Shown piece by piece: positions 54,568 to 63,285 of a DNA stretch of 64,000 nucleotides. The position numbers and the translations under genes were made by a program. Numbering within the stretch: the first letter of the stretch is position 1; every line of letters starts with the position of its first letter. The stretch is taken from NCBI RefSeq assembly GCF_002163715.1, contig NZ_CP015698.1, forward strand, positions 2,644,201 through 2,708,200, in the 5' to 3' direction. Below the pieces are notes generated by a model. That model was not told the DNA's origin and made no database searches. It was given only the letters and a program-made list of their open reading frames with translations. This DNA comes from Curvibacter sp. AEP1-3 (lineage in GTDB: Bacteria; Pseudomonadota; Gammaproteobacteria; Burkholderiales; Burkholderiaceae_C).

Positions 54568-56673
54568 ATGGCATTTGCCACCCATCCCGCTGCCGCCCAC
54601 GCGGCCCCACCTGCCACCACTGAGCCGCCGGCGCGTATGTCGCGCTGGCTCTGGCTGGCCACCACCACACTCTCTGCCGCCTGCTTTGTGGCGCTGGCCA
54701 TCAGCCCCCCGGCCCACGCGCAAGACCGCGATGCCGCACCTCGCCAAAAGACCGAGAGCCCCTATTTCTTCGTCAAAAGCGACAACCCAGGCGTGGACCA
54801 ACTGCCGCTCAAGTCCACCCAGGTGAATGTGAAGGTCAGCGGCGTGATTGCCGACGTGACCGTGGTGCAGACCTACAAAAATGAAGGCCAGCGTGCCATC
54901 GAGGCCAAGTACGTATTCCCCGGCTCCACGCGCGCCGCGGTGCATGGCATGAATGTGCGCCTGGCGGACCGCCTGATCACCGCCAAGATCCGCGAGAAGC
55001 AGCAGGCCAAGATCGAATACGACGCGGCCAAGCAAGAGGGCAAGACCGCCGCGCTGCTGGAGCAGCACCTGCCCAATGTGTTCCAGATGAATGTGGCCAA
55101 CATCATGCCCGGCGACGATGTGAAGGTAGAGCTGCGCTACACCGAGCTGCTGCTGCCCACCGATGGGAATTACCAGTTCGTCTTCCCAACCGTCGTGGGC
55201 CCGCGCTACAACAGCCCGCAGAGCGGCCAAGCCAACGCCACCTGGGTGGCCCAGCCCATCATGCCGAAGGGTCAGAACACGCCCACCAGCGCCGCAGCCC
55301 CCGCATTTGATATCCACGTATCGCTCAACACGCCCATTGGCGTGAAAGAGGTGCGCTCCAGCTCGCACACCATCAGCAGCTACACCGAGCAGGGCGGCGC
55401 CACCGTGGTGGGCCTGAACCCCACCGCCGAGCCCACCAACAACCGCGACTTCATCCTGAACTACCGCCTGGCCGGCGACAAGATCGAGACCGGTGTGATG
55501 CTCTACAAGGGCCAGGACGAGAACTTCTTCCTCGCCATGGTGGAGCCACCCAAGGCCCCGGCCGCCACAGCCATCACGCCGCGTGAGTACATCTTTGTGG
55601 TTGATATTTCGGGCTCCATGCACGGCTTTCCGCTGGACACGGCCAAGGGCGTGTTGCGCGAGCTGATTGGCGGCCTGCGCCCCAGCGACACCTTCAATGT
55701 GCTGCTGTTTTCGGGCAGCAACAGCTTCTTGAACCCCACCTCGGTGCCCGCCACCAAAGCCAATATTGACCAGGCCATCCGCACCATCGACAGAGAGGGC
55801 GGCGGTGGCAGCACCGAGCTGATCCCGGCACTCAAGCGCGCGTACGCGCAACCCAAAGCTGCCGATGTGTCGCGCACCGTGGTGGTGGTGACCGACGGCT
55901 ATGTGACCGTAGAGCGCGAAGCCTTTGAGCTGGTGCGCAACAACCTGTCGAGTGCCAACGTGTTTTCGTTCGGCATCGGCTCCAGCGTAAACCGCCACCT
56001 CATGGAAGGCCTGGCCCGTGCGGGCATGGGCGAACCCTTCATCATCACCAAACCCGCCGAGGCCGCCGAACAAGCCGCCCGCTTCCGCAAAATGATTGAC
56101 TCCCCCGTGCTCACCCATGTGAAGGTGCGTTTTGAAGGCCTGGACGTGTACGACGTGGAACCGCGCCAGCTGCCCGACCTGCTGGCCCAGCGCCCGCTCA
56201 TCGTGTTTGGCAAATGGAAGGGTGAGGCCAAGGGCACGTTGATCGTGGACGGCAACTCCGCCAGTGGCCCGCTGCACTTCAGCATGCCCATCCATGCCAC
56301 CAACGCGACGGATACCGCCGCCCTGCGCCACCTGTGGGCCCGTCACCGTATTGCTGCACTCAGCGACCAGGAGGCCCTGGAAGGCGGCAGCGCCGCAAAG
56401 GACGCCATCACCGACCTGGGCCTGAAGTACAGCCTGCTGACCCAGTACACCAGCTTCCTGGCCGTAGACCAAGTCGTGCGCAACAAGGCGCCCGCCGACA
56501 CCCCCAGCGTGAACCAGCCTTCGCCCTTGCCACAAGGTGTGGAGAACTCTGCCTTGGGTGCTGAAGTGCCCAGTACGCCCGAGCCTGCCACCTGGGGCGC
56601 GATGTTGATGACGCTGGCGGTGCTAGCCATGCTGGCATATCGCCGCCGCCGCGCTCACCACTACACAAGCTAA
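54568..56673 (+). CDS. VIT and vWA domain protein with a PEP-CTERM-like sorting tail
   Basis: Exported protein of 701 residues. A membrane-spanning signal segment (WLATTTLSAACFVALAISPP) is followed by a VIT domain (residues about 70-200: VNVKVSGVIADVTVVQTYKN, FPGSTRAAVHGMNVRLADR), a von Willebrand A domain with MIDAS motif D346-x-S-x-S350 (FVVDISGSMHG), and a C-terminal tail P671-E-P-ATW, a hydrophobic helix (AMLMTLAVLAMLAYR) and a cluster of arginines. The tail is the tripartite PEP-CTERM signal recognised by exosortases. GGAG precedes the ATG. An exosortase gene starts 15 bases after its stop, so it is the likely substrate. Confidence 0.88.
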   Translation: MAFATHPAAAHAAPPATTEPPARMSRWLWLATTTLSAACFVALAISPPAHAQDRDAAPRQKTESPYFFVKSDNPGVDQLPLKSTQVNVKVSGVIADVTVVQTYKNEGQRAIEAKYVFPGSTRAAVHGMNVRLADRLITAKIREKQQAKIEYDAAKQEGKTAALLEQHLPNVFQMNVANIMPGDDVKVELRYTELLLPTDGNYQFVFPTVVGPRYNSPQSGQANATWVAQPIMPKGQNTPTSAAAPAFDIHVSLNTPIGVKEVRSSSHTISSYTEQGGATVVGLNPTAEPTNNRDFILNYRLAGDKIETGVMLYKGQDENFFLAMVEPPKAPAATAITPREYIFVVDISGSMHGFPLDTAKGVLRELIGGLRPSDTFNVLLFSGSNSFLNPTSVPATKANIDQAIRTIDREGGGGSTELIPALKRAYAQPKAADVSRTVVVVTDGYVTVEREAFELVRNNLSSANVFSFGIGSSVNRHLMEGLARAGMGEPFIITKPAEAAEQAARFRKMIDSPVLTHVKVRFEGLDVYDVEPRQLPDLLAQRPLIVFGKWKGEAKGTLIVDGNSASGPLHFSMPIHATNATDTAALRHLWARHRIAALSDQEALEGGSAAKDAITDLGLKYSLLTQYTSFLAVDQVVRNKAPADTPSVNQPSPLPQGVENSALGAEVPSTPEPATWGAMLMTLAVLAMLAYRRRRAHHYTS

Positions 56674-56688
56674 ACAGAAAGATCGGCC

Positions 56689-57540
56689 ATGGCACTGCCT
56701 CGCCTGCTTCACATGCCCCGCTTCGTGCGCTTCGGCATCGCCATCGATACCGCACCCGAATGGCGCTGGCTGGCCCTGCTGGCCTTGGCGCTGTGGCCCA
56801 CCTGGTGGTGGATGGGCCAGCGCATGGTGGATGGCTCGGATGACCCGCTGGGGCTACTGGCTCTGGCGGCTCTGGCCGGGCTGCTGTGGCAGCACCGCCA
56901 CCACCTGAGCCCCACACCGCGCCTGGGTTTTCAAATAACCGCACTCACAGGCGCTGTGCTGACCACTGCAGTGCACCAGCAGTTGCCGGACTTGGTGGTG
57001 GCGCTCATCGGCCTGTTGTCGGTGGCCGCGGGGCTCATCGCCTTTCTGCCGGCGCGTGTTGCCACCGCACCGGTGCTGGGACTGTCCGTGCTTTCGTTGC
57101 CGCTTTTGGCCTCGCTGCAGTTCTATGCGGGCTTTCCGCTGCGCGTGGTCACGGCCGAAGCTAGCCGCTGCTTGCTGTCCATCGCCCACACCGTGGAACG
57201 CACGGGCAGCAGCCTGGTGGTGAATGGCCAGCTCATCATCGTGGATGCACCCTGCTCGGGCGTGCAGATGGCGTGGCTGGGATATTTCACCGCCTGTGTG
57301 GTGGCATTGGCAACCCGTCAAGCCAACAAGACTTTTCTGCTGCGTCTGCCCGTCGTGGGGGCACTGGTGTTGCTCGGCAATGTGGCGCGCAACACCGTGC
57401 TGGTGGCGGCCCAAGCCTCGGGCACCCATCTGCCCGCTTGGGGACATGACGCGGTAGGCCTGCTGGTGCTGGCGGCGGTATGCGGTGGCATTGCCTGGGC
57501 CATGGGCCGCACCATGACTGCGGATCGCGCCTCATCATGA
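56689..57540 (+). CDS. Exosortase-family protein
   Basis: Inner-membrane cysteine-type transpeptidase of 283 residues with about eight helices. The catalytic triad of exosortases is present: C189 in DAPCSGVQMAW, R234 in GNVARNTVLV and H253 in WGHDAVGLL. It is shorter than XrtA-type enzymes and lacks a fused EpsI domain. The flanking genes are its likely substrate (VIT/vWA protein, 15 bases upstream) and an EpsI-like protein (ATGA overlap). Which exosortase subfamily (for example XrtN- or XrtQ-like) it belongs to cannot be settled by eye. Confidence 0.88.
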   Translation: MALPRLLHMPRFVRFGIAIDTAPEWRWLALLALALWPTWWWMGQRMVDGSDDPLGLLALAALAGLLWQHRHHLSPTPRLGFQITALTGAVLTTAVHQQLPDLVVALIGLLSVAAGLIAFLPARVATAPVLGLSVLSLPLLASLQFYAGFPLRVVTAEASRCLLSIAHTVERTGSSLVVNGQLIIVDAPCSGVQMAWLGYFTACVVALATRQANKTFLLRLPVVGALVLLGNVARNTVLVAAQASGTHLPAWGHDAVGLLVLAAVCGGIAWAMGRTMTADRASS

Positions 57541-58094
57541 ACTTGTTAAGTAACCACTTTATGAACCGCGTGCTGCACAAAACGCTGTGGACCACCCTGC
57601 TGCCCCTGTGTGCTCTGTGGAGCCTGGGTCAAACCATCGTGGATCACTCAGCAACGCCAGAGGTAGGCACACCCACCCAGAGTGCCGAGCTGCCCACCGA
57701 GTGGCAAGGCACGCCGTTGCGCCCTCTGGCACTCAGCGAGGTGGAGCTTCGCTTTGCACGCCACTTCCCCGGCACGCTGGCGCGCCTGACCGATGGCCGC
57801 CAGGTGCTGGTGCTGCGCACCGTGACCCAGCCCACCCGCATGCTGCACCCCGCCACCGACTGCTACCGCGGCCTGGGCTACCGCATCCGCAACGAACAAC
57901 TGGAAGAACACACCGACAAGACCCGCTGGCGCTGCTTTATTGCCGAACGCGGTGGCCGCGCGGTGCGCGTGTGTGAACGCATTGAAGACGCGCAAGGTCA
58001 GGGCTTTACCGATACGTCCGCCTGGTACTGGGCATCGGCTGCCGGGCAGTCCACCGGCCCGTGGAAGGCCATCACGGTGGCCACGCCGCTCTGA
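57537..58094 (+). CDS. EpsI-like exosortase-associated protein
   Basis: A 185-residue product from the ATG at 57537, whose ATGA overlaps the exosortase stop; ATG 57561 is possible. One N-terminal hydrophobic segment (LWTTLLPLCALWSLGQTI) anchors it in the membrane. The core MLHPATDCYRGLGYRIRNEQ and RWRCFIAERGGRAVRVCERI, with conserved cysteine and tryptophan-rich SAWYWASAAGQSTGPW, resembles the EpsI (DUF3485) domain that accompanies exosortases. It probably assists substrate processing. The match is by pattern, so the family call is moderate. Confidence 0.65.
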   Translation: MNLLSNHFMNRVLHKTLWTTLLPLCALWSLGQTIVDHSATPEVGTPTQSAELPTEWQGTPLRPLALSEVELRFARHFPGTLARLTDGRQVLVLRTVTQPTRMLHPATDCYRGLGYRIRNEQLEEHTDKTRWRCFIAERGGRAVRVCERIEDAQGQGFTDTSAWYWASAAGQSTGPWKAITVATPL

Positions 58095-58122
58095 AACACA
58101 CCCCTCCACTCCCGACAACACC

Positions 58123-59403
58123 ATGCGCACACTGTTTCGCGCTCTACGCATCACCGCGATTGCGGCCCTGATTCTTATGTTGGCTCTGTTTGCAATGCTG
58201 ATGGGCGCACGCGCTGTGCTGCGTCCCGCTCCCGGTGACTGGTCAACCACCGTGCACGCCGGCCCGATCAAGCTGGAGGTGGGCGTGGCTGCCCTCATCC
58301 AATGGGGCACCACCCCGTGGATTGCGCAGCAGCTGCATGGCCGCACACTCCCCACCCGCATGGGTGACGTGCATGTGACATGGGACGCGACGCGCCACGA
58401 ACTGGCGCTGCACTGCAAGCCCTGCGTGGTGCGCAGCAGCAGCTGGGGCACTGAACCCGTGCGCTTGGCCGATGCCCGCATGACCGTGCAGCGCAACGCC
58501 ACCGAGCTCAAAGGCACGCTCAGCAGCGGCGCCGTTAACGCCCTGTGGCACGGCACCTTGCGGCCCAAAGGGCTGAACCTGCACATCACGCTGCCTGAAA
58601 CCCCAGTGCGCGATGCCTACGCCCTGTTTGCTGCCGCCATTCCCGAGCTGGCTTACGCACAGATTGACGGCACTGTGGCAGTACAAGCCACACTGGAGTT
58701 ACCGGCCAAAAAACTCACCGTCCAACCCCGCCTGCAGGCCATGACGGTCAGTGGCCTGGGCACCGAGACGTGGGGCTTGGCCCAAAGCACCTGCGGGCGC
58801 GGGCTGCCCGCCAGTCACTTGGGGGCGGACAGCCTGCTGGCCCGCGCCGTGATTGCCGCCGAAGACCAGCGCTTTTATGAACACTCGGGATACGACTTGG
58901 CCGAGATGACGCAGGCCCTGCACAGCAACCAAGCCGAGGACGCAACGCTAAGGGGAGCGAGCACGCTCTCGCAGCAAGTGGCCAAGCTGCTGGTCACGGG
59001 TGGCGAACGCTCCCCCGTGCGCAAACTGCGTGAACTGCTCTACGCGGTGGAAATGGAGCAGACATTGGGTAAAGCCCGCATCCTGCGCCTCTACCTGGAC
59101 CACGCACCCTGGGGCGCCACCGTGTGTGGCGCGCAAGCCGCGGCCCACACCTACTTTGGCAAACGGGCCGACCAGCTCACCGCTGCGCAAGCCGTCTGGC
59201 TGGCCGCCATGCTGCATAACCCCGCCTTAGAAGCCCAGCGCTGGAAGGCGCGCGGCAGCATCAACCTCGAACGCGCGAAGTGGGTGGCGGCGGGCTTGCG
59301 GCCGCTACACCGGGCTAAACGCGCCCGGCTGCTGAACGAGCTCACCGCGATGGGGCCGGTGAATTCCGGTATCAGCGGCTCTACAACACTATCAAAACAG
59401 TAG
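58123..59403 (+). CDS. GT51 peptidoglycan glycosyltransferase-domain protein
   Basis: Membrane protein of 426 residues from ATG 58123. An N-terminal helix (ITAIAALILMLALFAMLMGA) is followed by a periplasmic region of about 180 residues without a clear family (LEVGVAALIQWGTTPWIAQQ), and then a transglycosylase family 51 domain. The catalytic glutamate is E247 in AAEDQRFYEHSGYD, with RGASTLSQQVAKLL and ARILRLYLDHAPWG for donor and lipid II contacts. No penicillin-binding transpeptidase domain follows. It ends the exosortase operon, an unusual partner that links the target's surface display to new peptidoglycan (inference). Confidence 0.85.
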   Translation: MRTLFRALRITAIAALILMLALFAMLMGARAVLRPAPGDWSTTVHAGPIKLEVGVAALIQWGTTPWIAQQLHGRTLPTRMGDVHVTWDATRHELALHCKPCVVRSSSWGTEPVRLADARMTVQRNATELKGTLSSGAVNALWHGTLRPKGLNLHITLPETPVRDAYALFAAAIPELAYAQIDGTVAVQATLELPAKKLTVQPRLQAMTVSGLGTETWGLAQSTCGRGLPASHLGADSLLARAVIAAEDQRFYEHSGYDLAEMTQALHSNQAEDATLRGASTLSQQVAKLLVTGGERSPVRKLRELLYAVEMEQTLGKARILRLYLDHAPWGATVCGAQAAAHTYFGKRADQLTAAQAVWLAAMLHNPALEAQRWKARGSINLERAKWVAAGLRPLHRAKRARLLNELTAMGPVNSGISGSTTLSKQ

Positions 59404-59438
59404 CTGCTCGCGCATATTCCATAAGCGCTGGGGGGCGA
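59400..59438 (+). repeat. Dispersed palindromic repeat, copy 9
   Basis: TAGCTGCTCGCGC, ATATTCC, ATAAGCGCTGGGGGGC. It overlaps the stop codon of the GT51 gene and fills the gap to the Crp/Fnr gene. Confidence 0.75.
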
Positions 59439-59446
59439 TATGATGC

Positions 59447-60094
59447 ATGACAATGCACACCGACCTGCTCACCCTGTATCCCACACTGGAACCGCTGGGC
59501 CCGGCGCTGACCGCGCTGCAAGCCCAAGCGGTATCGGTACCGGCCGGTACGCAACTGTTTGCGCAAGGCGCGCCCTGCCAGGGTTTTCCACTGGTGCTCG
59601 CGGGAGAGGTACAAGTGGCCTGCCATGCAGAGGACGGGCGCAGCCTGGAGCTGTACCGGGTTCGGCCGGGCGAGCTGTGCCTGGTCAGCAGTGCCAGCCT
59701 GTTTCGCGGGCTTCCCCTGGGCGCTCAGGGAGTAAGCACCCAAGCCTGCACGCTCTTAATGATTCCGCCCTCGCAATTTGAAGAGTGGCTGGGCGTGCCT
59801 GCCTTCCGCAATCTGGTGCTGGGCCTGTTTGCCGAACGCATGGCCGACTTGACCAGCCTGATAGATGCGGTCGCCTTCCAGAAGCTGGACCAGCGGCTCG
59901 CCAACGCCCTGCTGGGGCGCGGGCAGGACTTGCATCTCTCGCACCAAGCCTTGGCCGACGAGCTGGGCACGGTGCGCGAGATGGTGACACGCCTACTGCG
60001 CCGCTTTGAGCGGGAGGGCTGGCTCACTCTAGGGCGGGAGCACATTCACATCCTCAACAGCCAGGCTTTGCATGCACTGGCCGTCGGGGGCTGA
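59447..60094 (+). CDS. Crp/Fnr family transcriptional regulator
   Basis: Regulator of 215 residues (ATG 59447; ATG 59453 also possible). The beta-roll sensor domain (LFAQGAPCQGFPLVLAGEVQ, YRVRPGELCLVSSASLFRG) lacks the four-cysteine FNR cluster. The helix-turn-helix is LHLSHQALADELGTVREMVT, then RLLRRFEREGWLTL. The sequence is of the kind often found beside small DUF2892 proteins and redox genes. A CRP-like palindrome lies 21 bases after its stop, before the first DUF2892 gene, so it may regulate that pair. Confidence 0.88.
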   Translation: MTMHTDLLTLYPTLEPLGPALTALQAQAVSVPAGTQLFAQGAPCQGFPLVLAGEVQVACHAEDGRSLELYRVRPGELCLVSSASLFRGLPLGAQGVSTQACTLLMIPPSQFEEWLGVPAFRNLVLGLFAERMADLTSLIDAVAFQKLDQRLANALLGRGQDLHLSHQALADELGTVREMVTRLLRRFEREGWLTLGREHIHILNSQALHALAVGG

Positions 60095-60114
60095 GCGCGC
60101 AGTTGAACAAAGGC

Positions 60115-60132
60115 TGCGTGACCTAAGTCACA
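60115..60132. promoter_or_regulatory. CRP-like palindrome before the DUF2892 genes
   Basis: Core GTGA-CCTAAG-TCAC, followed by A, matching TGTGA-N6-TCACA except at the first base. It is also GTGAC-N4-GTCAC. It lies 56 bases upstream of the first DUF2892 start and 21 bases after the Crp/Fnr gene. Confidence 0.5.
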
Positions 60133-60187
60133 TACTTCCTTGGCACCGGAGCGTCCAATCACTTCAACACAACCAAGGAGTGATTCC

Positions 60188-60379
60188 ATGAAAGCAAATG
60201 TCGGCGGTATCGACCGCATCATCCGTATAGGCGCTGGCGCAGTTCTCGCAGCTTTAGCAGCTACCGGCACCGTGGGCTGGTGGGGTTGGCTGGGCGCTGT
60301 GCCCTTGGCCACCGGCCTGATGGGCTGGTGCCCACCCTATGCCATGTTTGGCTTCAGCACCTGCGCTGTCAAAAACTAA
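60188..60379 (+). CDS. DUF2892 small membrane protein, copy 1
   Basis: Membrane protein of 63 residues from ATG 60188, with AAGGAG 10 bases upstream. Two helices (AGAVLAALAATGTVGWWGWL, AVPLATGLMGWCPPYAMFGF). The C-terminal motif GWCPPYAMFGFSTC, with two cysteines, is typical of DUF2892 (YgaP transmembrane domain-like). It is a paralogue of the protein encoded at 60462, with more than half of the residues identical. The family may deal with sulfur or redox stress; function unproven. Confidence 0.85.
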   Translation: MKANVGGIDRIIRIGAGAVLAALAATGTVGWWGWLGAVPLATGLMGWCPPYAMFGFSTCAVKN

Positions 60380-60461
60380 GCCGCCTCTGTGTGGGCCGCA
60401 GCACCGACGGCTGTAGCGCCCACCGCTCCAATCAAGCTCTATACAGCTTCAGGAGCACAGC

Positions 60462-60653
60462 ATGCGCACCAACATCGGCAACTGGGAACGCCTTATCCGC
60501 ATCTGGCTGGGTGCCGTGCTGATCGGGCTGGCGGCCACCGACATCATCGGCATGTGGGGGTGGGTTGGCATTGCCCCGGTGATCACCGGGCTCATCGGCT
60601 GGTGCCCGTCGTATGCCATCTTCGGATTCAGCACCTGCCCTGCCAAAACCTGA
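60462..60653 (+). CDS. DUF2892 small membrane protein, copy 2
   Basis: Paralogue of copy 1, 63 residues: MRTNIGNWERLIRIWLGAVL, then WGWVGIAPVITGLIGWCPSY and FGFSTCPAKT. Both cysteines of the C-terminal motif are kept. The 82-base gap from copy 1 has no clear promoter. A tandem duplication followed by divergence is the simplest history. Confidence 0.85.
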   Translation: MRTNIGNWERLIRIWLGAVLIGLAATDIIGMWGWVGIAPVITGLIGWCPSYAIFGFSTCPAKT

Positions 60654-60667
60654 AACGCTATGAAATC

Positions 60668-60711
60668 AGGAGCTGCTTGCGCATATTCCACGTGCGCTAG
60701 AGGCTGATTTG
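60668..60711 (+). repeat. Dispersed palindromic repeat, copy 10
   Basis: AGCTGCTTGCGC, ATATTCC, ACGTGCGCTAGAGGC. Lies just after the second DUF2892 gene. Copy 1 is the terminator at 3700-3737. Confidence 0.78.
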
Positions 60712-60807
60712 ATTCACTAAAAACGGGGAAGTGCTCTCCGGTTTGCACCAAAGCCGCGCGCACCGGTTTTGCGCTTTGGCGTGTTGCACCGCACAATGCC
60801 GGTGCAT

Positions 60808-60842
60808 TTTGTACACAATCCTTTAAAAACATTGTGTACAAA
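60808..60842. promoter_or_regulatory. Double TTGTNNACAA operator
   Basis: TTTGTACACAAT (60808-60819) and ATTGTGTACAAA (60831-60842) are exact reverse complements 11 bases apart. Each arm is itself a near-palindrome of the TTGTNNACAA type seen in operators of GntR/FadR-family regulators. It lies 31 bases upstream of the ABC ATPase start. Confidence 0.65.
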
Positions 60843-60872
60843 GCTGGCATGCGGTTTGCGTACAGCCCCGGC

Positions 60873-61904
60873 ATGAACGCCACTGCACCTGCCGCCATCG
60901 AAGTCATCGGGCTGACCAAGCGCTACGCGCAGGGCAAGCCCGCTGTGGACAGCATCCACCTGCGCATTGCCAGCGGCAGCTACTGCTGCCTGCTCGGCCC
61001 TTCGGGCTGCGGCAAAAGCACCACGCTGCGCATGATTGCAGGGCACGAGTCAGCGTCTGACGGCGACATCCTGCTGGAAAACCGGAACATCACCGACCTG
61101 CCCGCCGCCGAACGCGGCACGGCCATGATGTTCCAGAGCTTTGCGCTCTTTCCGCATCTGAGCGCCCTGGACAACGTGGCCTTCAGCCTCAAGATGAAGG
61201 GCGTGGGCAAAGCCGAGCGCCACGCCAAGGCCAAAGACTTGTTGGAGCGCGTGGCCATGGGCCACCTGGCAGACCGCAAACCGACTGAGCTCTCGGGTGG
61301 CCAACAACAGCGCGTCGCATTGGCCCGGGCATTGATTACCCAACCCCGTGTGCTGTTGCTGGATGAGCCGCTCTCTGCGCTCGACCCCTTCTTGCGCATC
61401 CAGATGCGCGCCGAGCTGCGCCGCTGGCAAAAAGAGCTGGGACTGACCTTCATCCACGTCACCCACAGCCAGGAAGAGGCCATGGCCCTGGCCGACACCA
61501 TGGTGGTAATGAACCACGGCGTCATCGAACAGGTAGGCAGCCCGCACGAGGTGTACAACCGGCCCGCCAGCGAGTTCGTGGCCCGCTTCATGGGCGGGCA
61601 CAACGTGATCGAGACGCCCGAGGGCAAGGTCGGTGTACGCACCGACCACCTGCAAGTGCTGCCGGCCGACCAGGCGGTGCCTGATGCCCCCCATACCAAG
61701 ATGGCACTGATCACCGACGTGGAATACCAGGGCACCTACGTGCTGCTGGGCCTGCAGAACCCCGGCACCTCGGTGACTGCATCCACCACCGCCGAAATCT
61801 CGGTGATGTTGTCTGAATCCACATTTGCCGCGCGGCCCTATGCCGTGGGCGAGACCGTGCAGCTGCGTTGGGCTCCTGAGGCCGCGCATCCGCTCCCGCG
61901 CTGA
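60873..61904 (+). CDS. Polyamine-type ABC transporter ATP-binding protein
   Basis: Cytoplasmic ATPase of 343 residues from ATG 60873. Walker A GPSGCGKS, signature ELSGGQQQR and Walker B VLLLDEPLSALDPFLRIQM are intact. The C-terminal TOBE region (GVRTDHLQVLPADQAVPD) is of the PotA/FbpC kind. It is the first gene of an operon with a binding protein (73 bases downstream) and a permease. The double TTGTNNACAA operator upstream suggests induction by the substrate through a GntR-type regulator that is not in this window. Confidence 0.9.
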   Translation: MNATAPAAIEVIGLTKRYAQGKPAVDSIHLRIASGSYCCLLGPSGCGKSTTLRMIAGHESASDGDILLENRNITDLPAAERGTAMMFQSFALFPHLSALDNVAFSLKMKGVGKAERHAKAKDLLERVAMGHLADRKPTELSGGQQQRVALARALITQPRVLLLDEPLSALDPFLRIQMRAELRRWQKELGLTFIHVTHSQEEAMALADTMVVMNHGVIEQVGSPHEVYNRPASEFVARFMGGHNVIETPEGKVGVRTDHLQVLPADQAVPDAPHTKMALITDVEYQGTYVLLGLQNPGTSVTASTTAEISVMLSESTFAARPYAVGETVQLRWAPEAAHPLPR

Positions 61905-61977
61905 GCGGGGCCATTTTCCCCAACGTCTTCGCAAGAAGTTTTCATCCTCCCCTCCGCAACCCTCAAGGAGTTTTCCC

Positions 61978-63258
61978 ATGGCTGACGATCTGAAAGACAC
62001 CCTCACCAACGCCGCCCCCGTGCAGCGCCGCAGCTTGCTCAAAGGCACCGCCGGCATCTTGGCCGCCGGCATGTTCCCCGCAGTGCACTCTGCAGAACCC
62101 ATCGTGCTGCGTTACTTGGGCACCGCCGTGAACCAGGACAAGGCCATTGGCGAAAAGTTTGAAAAAGACACCGGCATCAAGATCCAGTACGTGGCCGTCA
62201 CCACCGATGACGTGACCAAGCGCGCCGTGACTGCGCCCAACAGCTTCGACCTGATTGACACCGAGTACTTCTCCCTGAAGAACATCGTGCCCACCGGCAA
62301 CCTGAAGGGCATCGACACCAAGCGCATCAAAAACGCAGACAAGATCACCACCCTGTTCACTACCGGCATGGTGGCAGGCAAGGCCGTGGGCGACCAGGGC
62401 ACCGCCCCCAAGAAGACCATCTTCCTGGAAGGCGAAAAGAGCAAAGTGTTCGCCAAGAGCCCGACCCAGTTCATGTCCATTATTCCCACCGTGTACAACG
62501 CCGACACGCTGGGCATCCGTCCTGACCTGATCAAGCGCCCCATCTCTTCGTGGGCCGAACTGCTGAACCCCGAATTCAAGGGCAAAGCCGCCATCCTGAA
62601 CATTCCTTCCATCGGCATCATGGACGCCGCCATGGTCGTGGAAGCCATGGGCATCTACAAGTACCCCGACAAGGGCAACATGACCAAGAAGGAAATTGAT
62701 CTGACGATCAAAACCCTGATTGAAGCCAAAAAACAAGGTCAGTTCCGCAGCCTGTGGAAAGACTTCAACGAGTCCGTCAACCTGATGGCTTCCGGCGAAG
62801 TGGTGATCCAGTCCATGTGGAGCCCCGCGGTCACCGCAGTGCGCACCAAGGGCATCGCTTGCACCTTCCAGCCACTCAAAGAGGGCTATCGCGCCTGGGC
62901 TTCCGGCTTCGGTATTCCATCCACCTTGTCCGGCCGCAAGCTTGATGGCGCCTACGAGTTCATCAACTGGTTCCTGGACGGCTGGGCAGGTGCGTACCTC
63001 AACCGCCAGGGCTACTACAGCGCCGTGCTGGAAACCGCCAAGGCCAAGATGGAAGCCTATGAGTGGGCGTACTGGATGGAAGGCAAGCCTGCCACCCAGG
63101 ACATCAAGAGCCCCAACGGCGATGTCCTGGCCAAGAAGGGCGAAGTGCGCGACGGCGGCAGCTACGAACAGCGCATGGGCGGCATCGCCTGCTGGAACGC
63201 CGTGATGGACGAGAACGCCTACATGGTCCAAAAGTGGAATGAATTTGTGGCTGCTTGA
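61978..63258 (+). CDS. Polyamine-type extracellular solute-binding protein
   Basis: Exported binding protein of 426 residues from ATG 61978, with AAGGAG 8 bases upstream. The N-terminus QRRSLLKGTAGILAAGMFPA is a Tat-type signal. The body (LRYLGTAVNQDKAIGEKFEK, TDDVTKRAVTAPNSFDLIDT, LWKDFNESVNLMASGEVVI, SPAVTAVRTKGIACTFQPLK) follows the PotD/PotF-like SBP type 8 pattern. It lies between the ATPase and permease genes. The exact ligand cannot be told; related operons import putrescine or other amines. Confidence 0.88.
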   Translation: MADDLKDTLTNAAPVQRRSLLKGTAGILAAGMFPAVHSAEPIVLRYLGTAVNQDKAIGEKFEKDTGIKIQYVAVTTDDVTKRAVTAPNSFDLIDTEYFSLKNIVPTGNLKGIDTKRIKNADKITTLFTTGMVAGKAVGDQGTAPKKTIFLEGEKSKVFAKSPTQFMSIIPTVYNADTLGIRPDLIKRPISSWAELLNPEFKGKAAILNIPSIGIMDAAMVVEAMGIYKYPDKGNMTKKEIDLTIKTLIEAKKQGQFRSLWKDFNESVNLMASGEVVIQSMWSPAVTAVRTKGIACTFQPLKEGYRAWASGFGIPSTLSGRKLDGAYEFINWFLDGWAGAYLNRQGYYSAVLETAKAKMEAYEWAYWMEGKPATQDIKSPNGDVLAKKGEVRDGGSYEQRMGGIACWNAVMDENAYMVQKWNEFVAA

Positions 63259-63285
63259 TAGCCCTGCATAGGAAGTGAAAACATC

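Noticed and set aside
54496..56535. 679-codon minus-strand frame opposite the VIT/vWA gene
   Set aside because: Antisense shadow; VIT, vWA and PEP-CTERM motifs are all on the plus strand.
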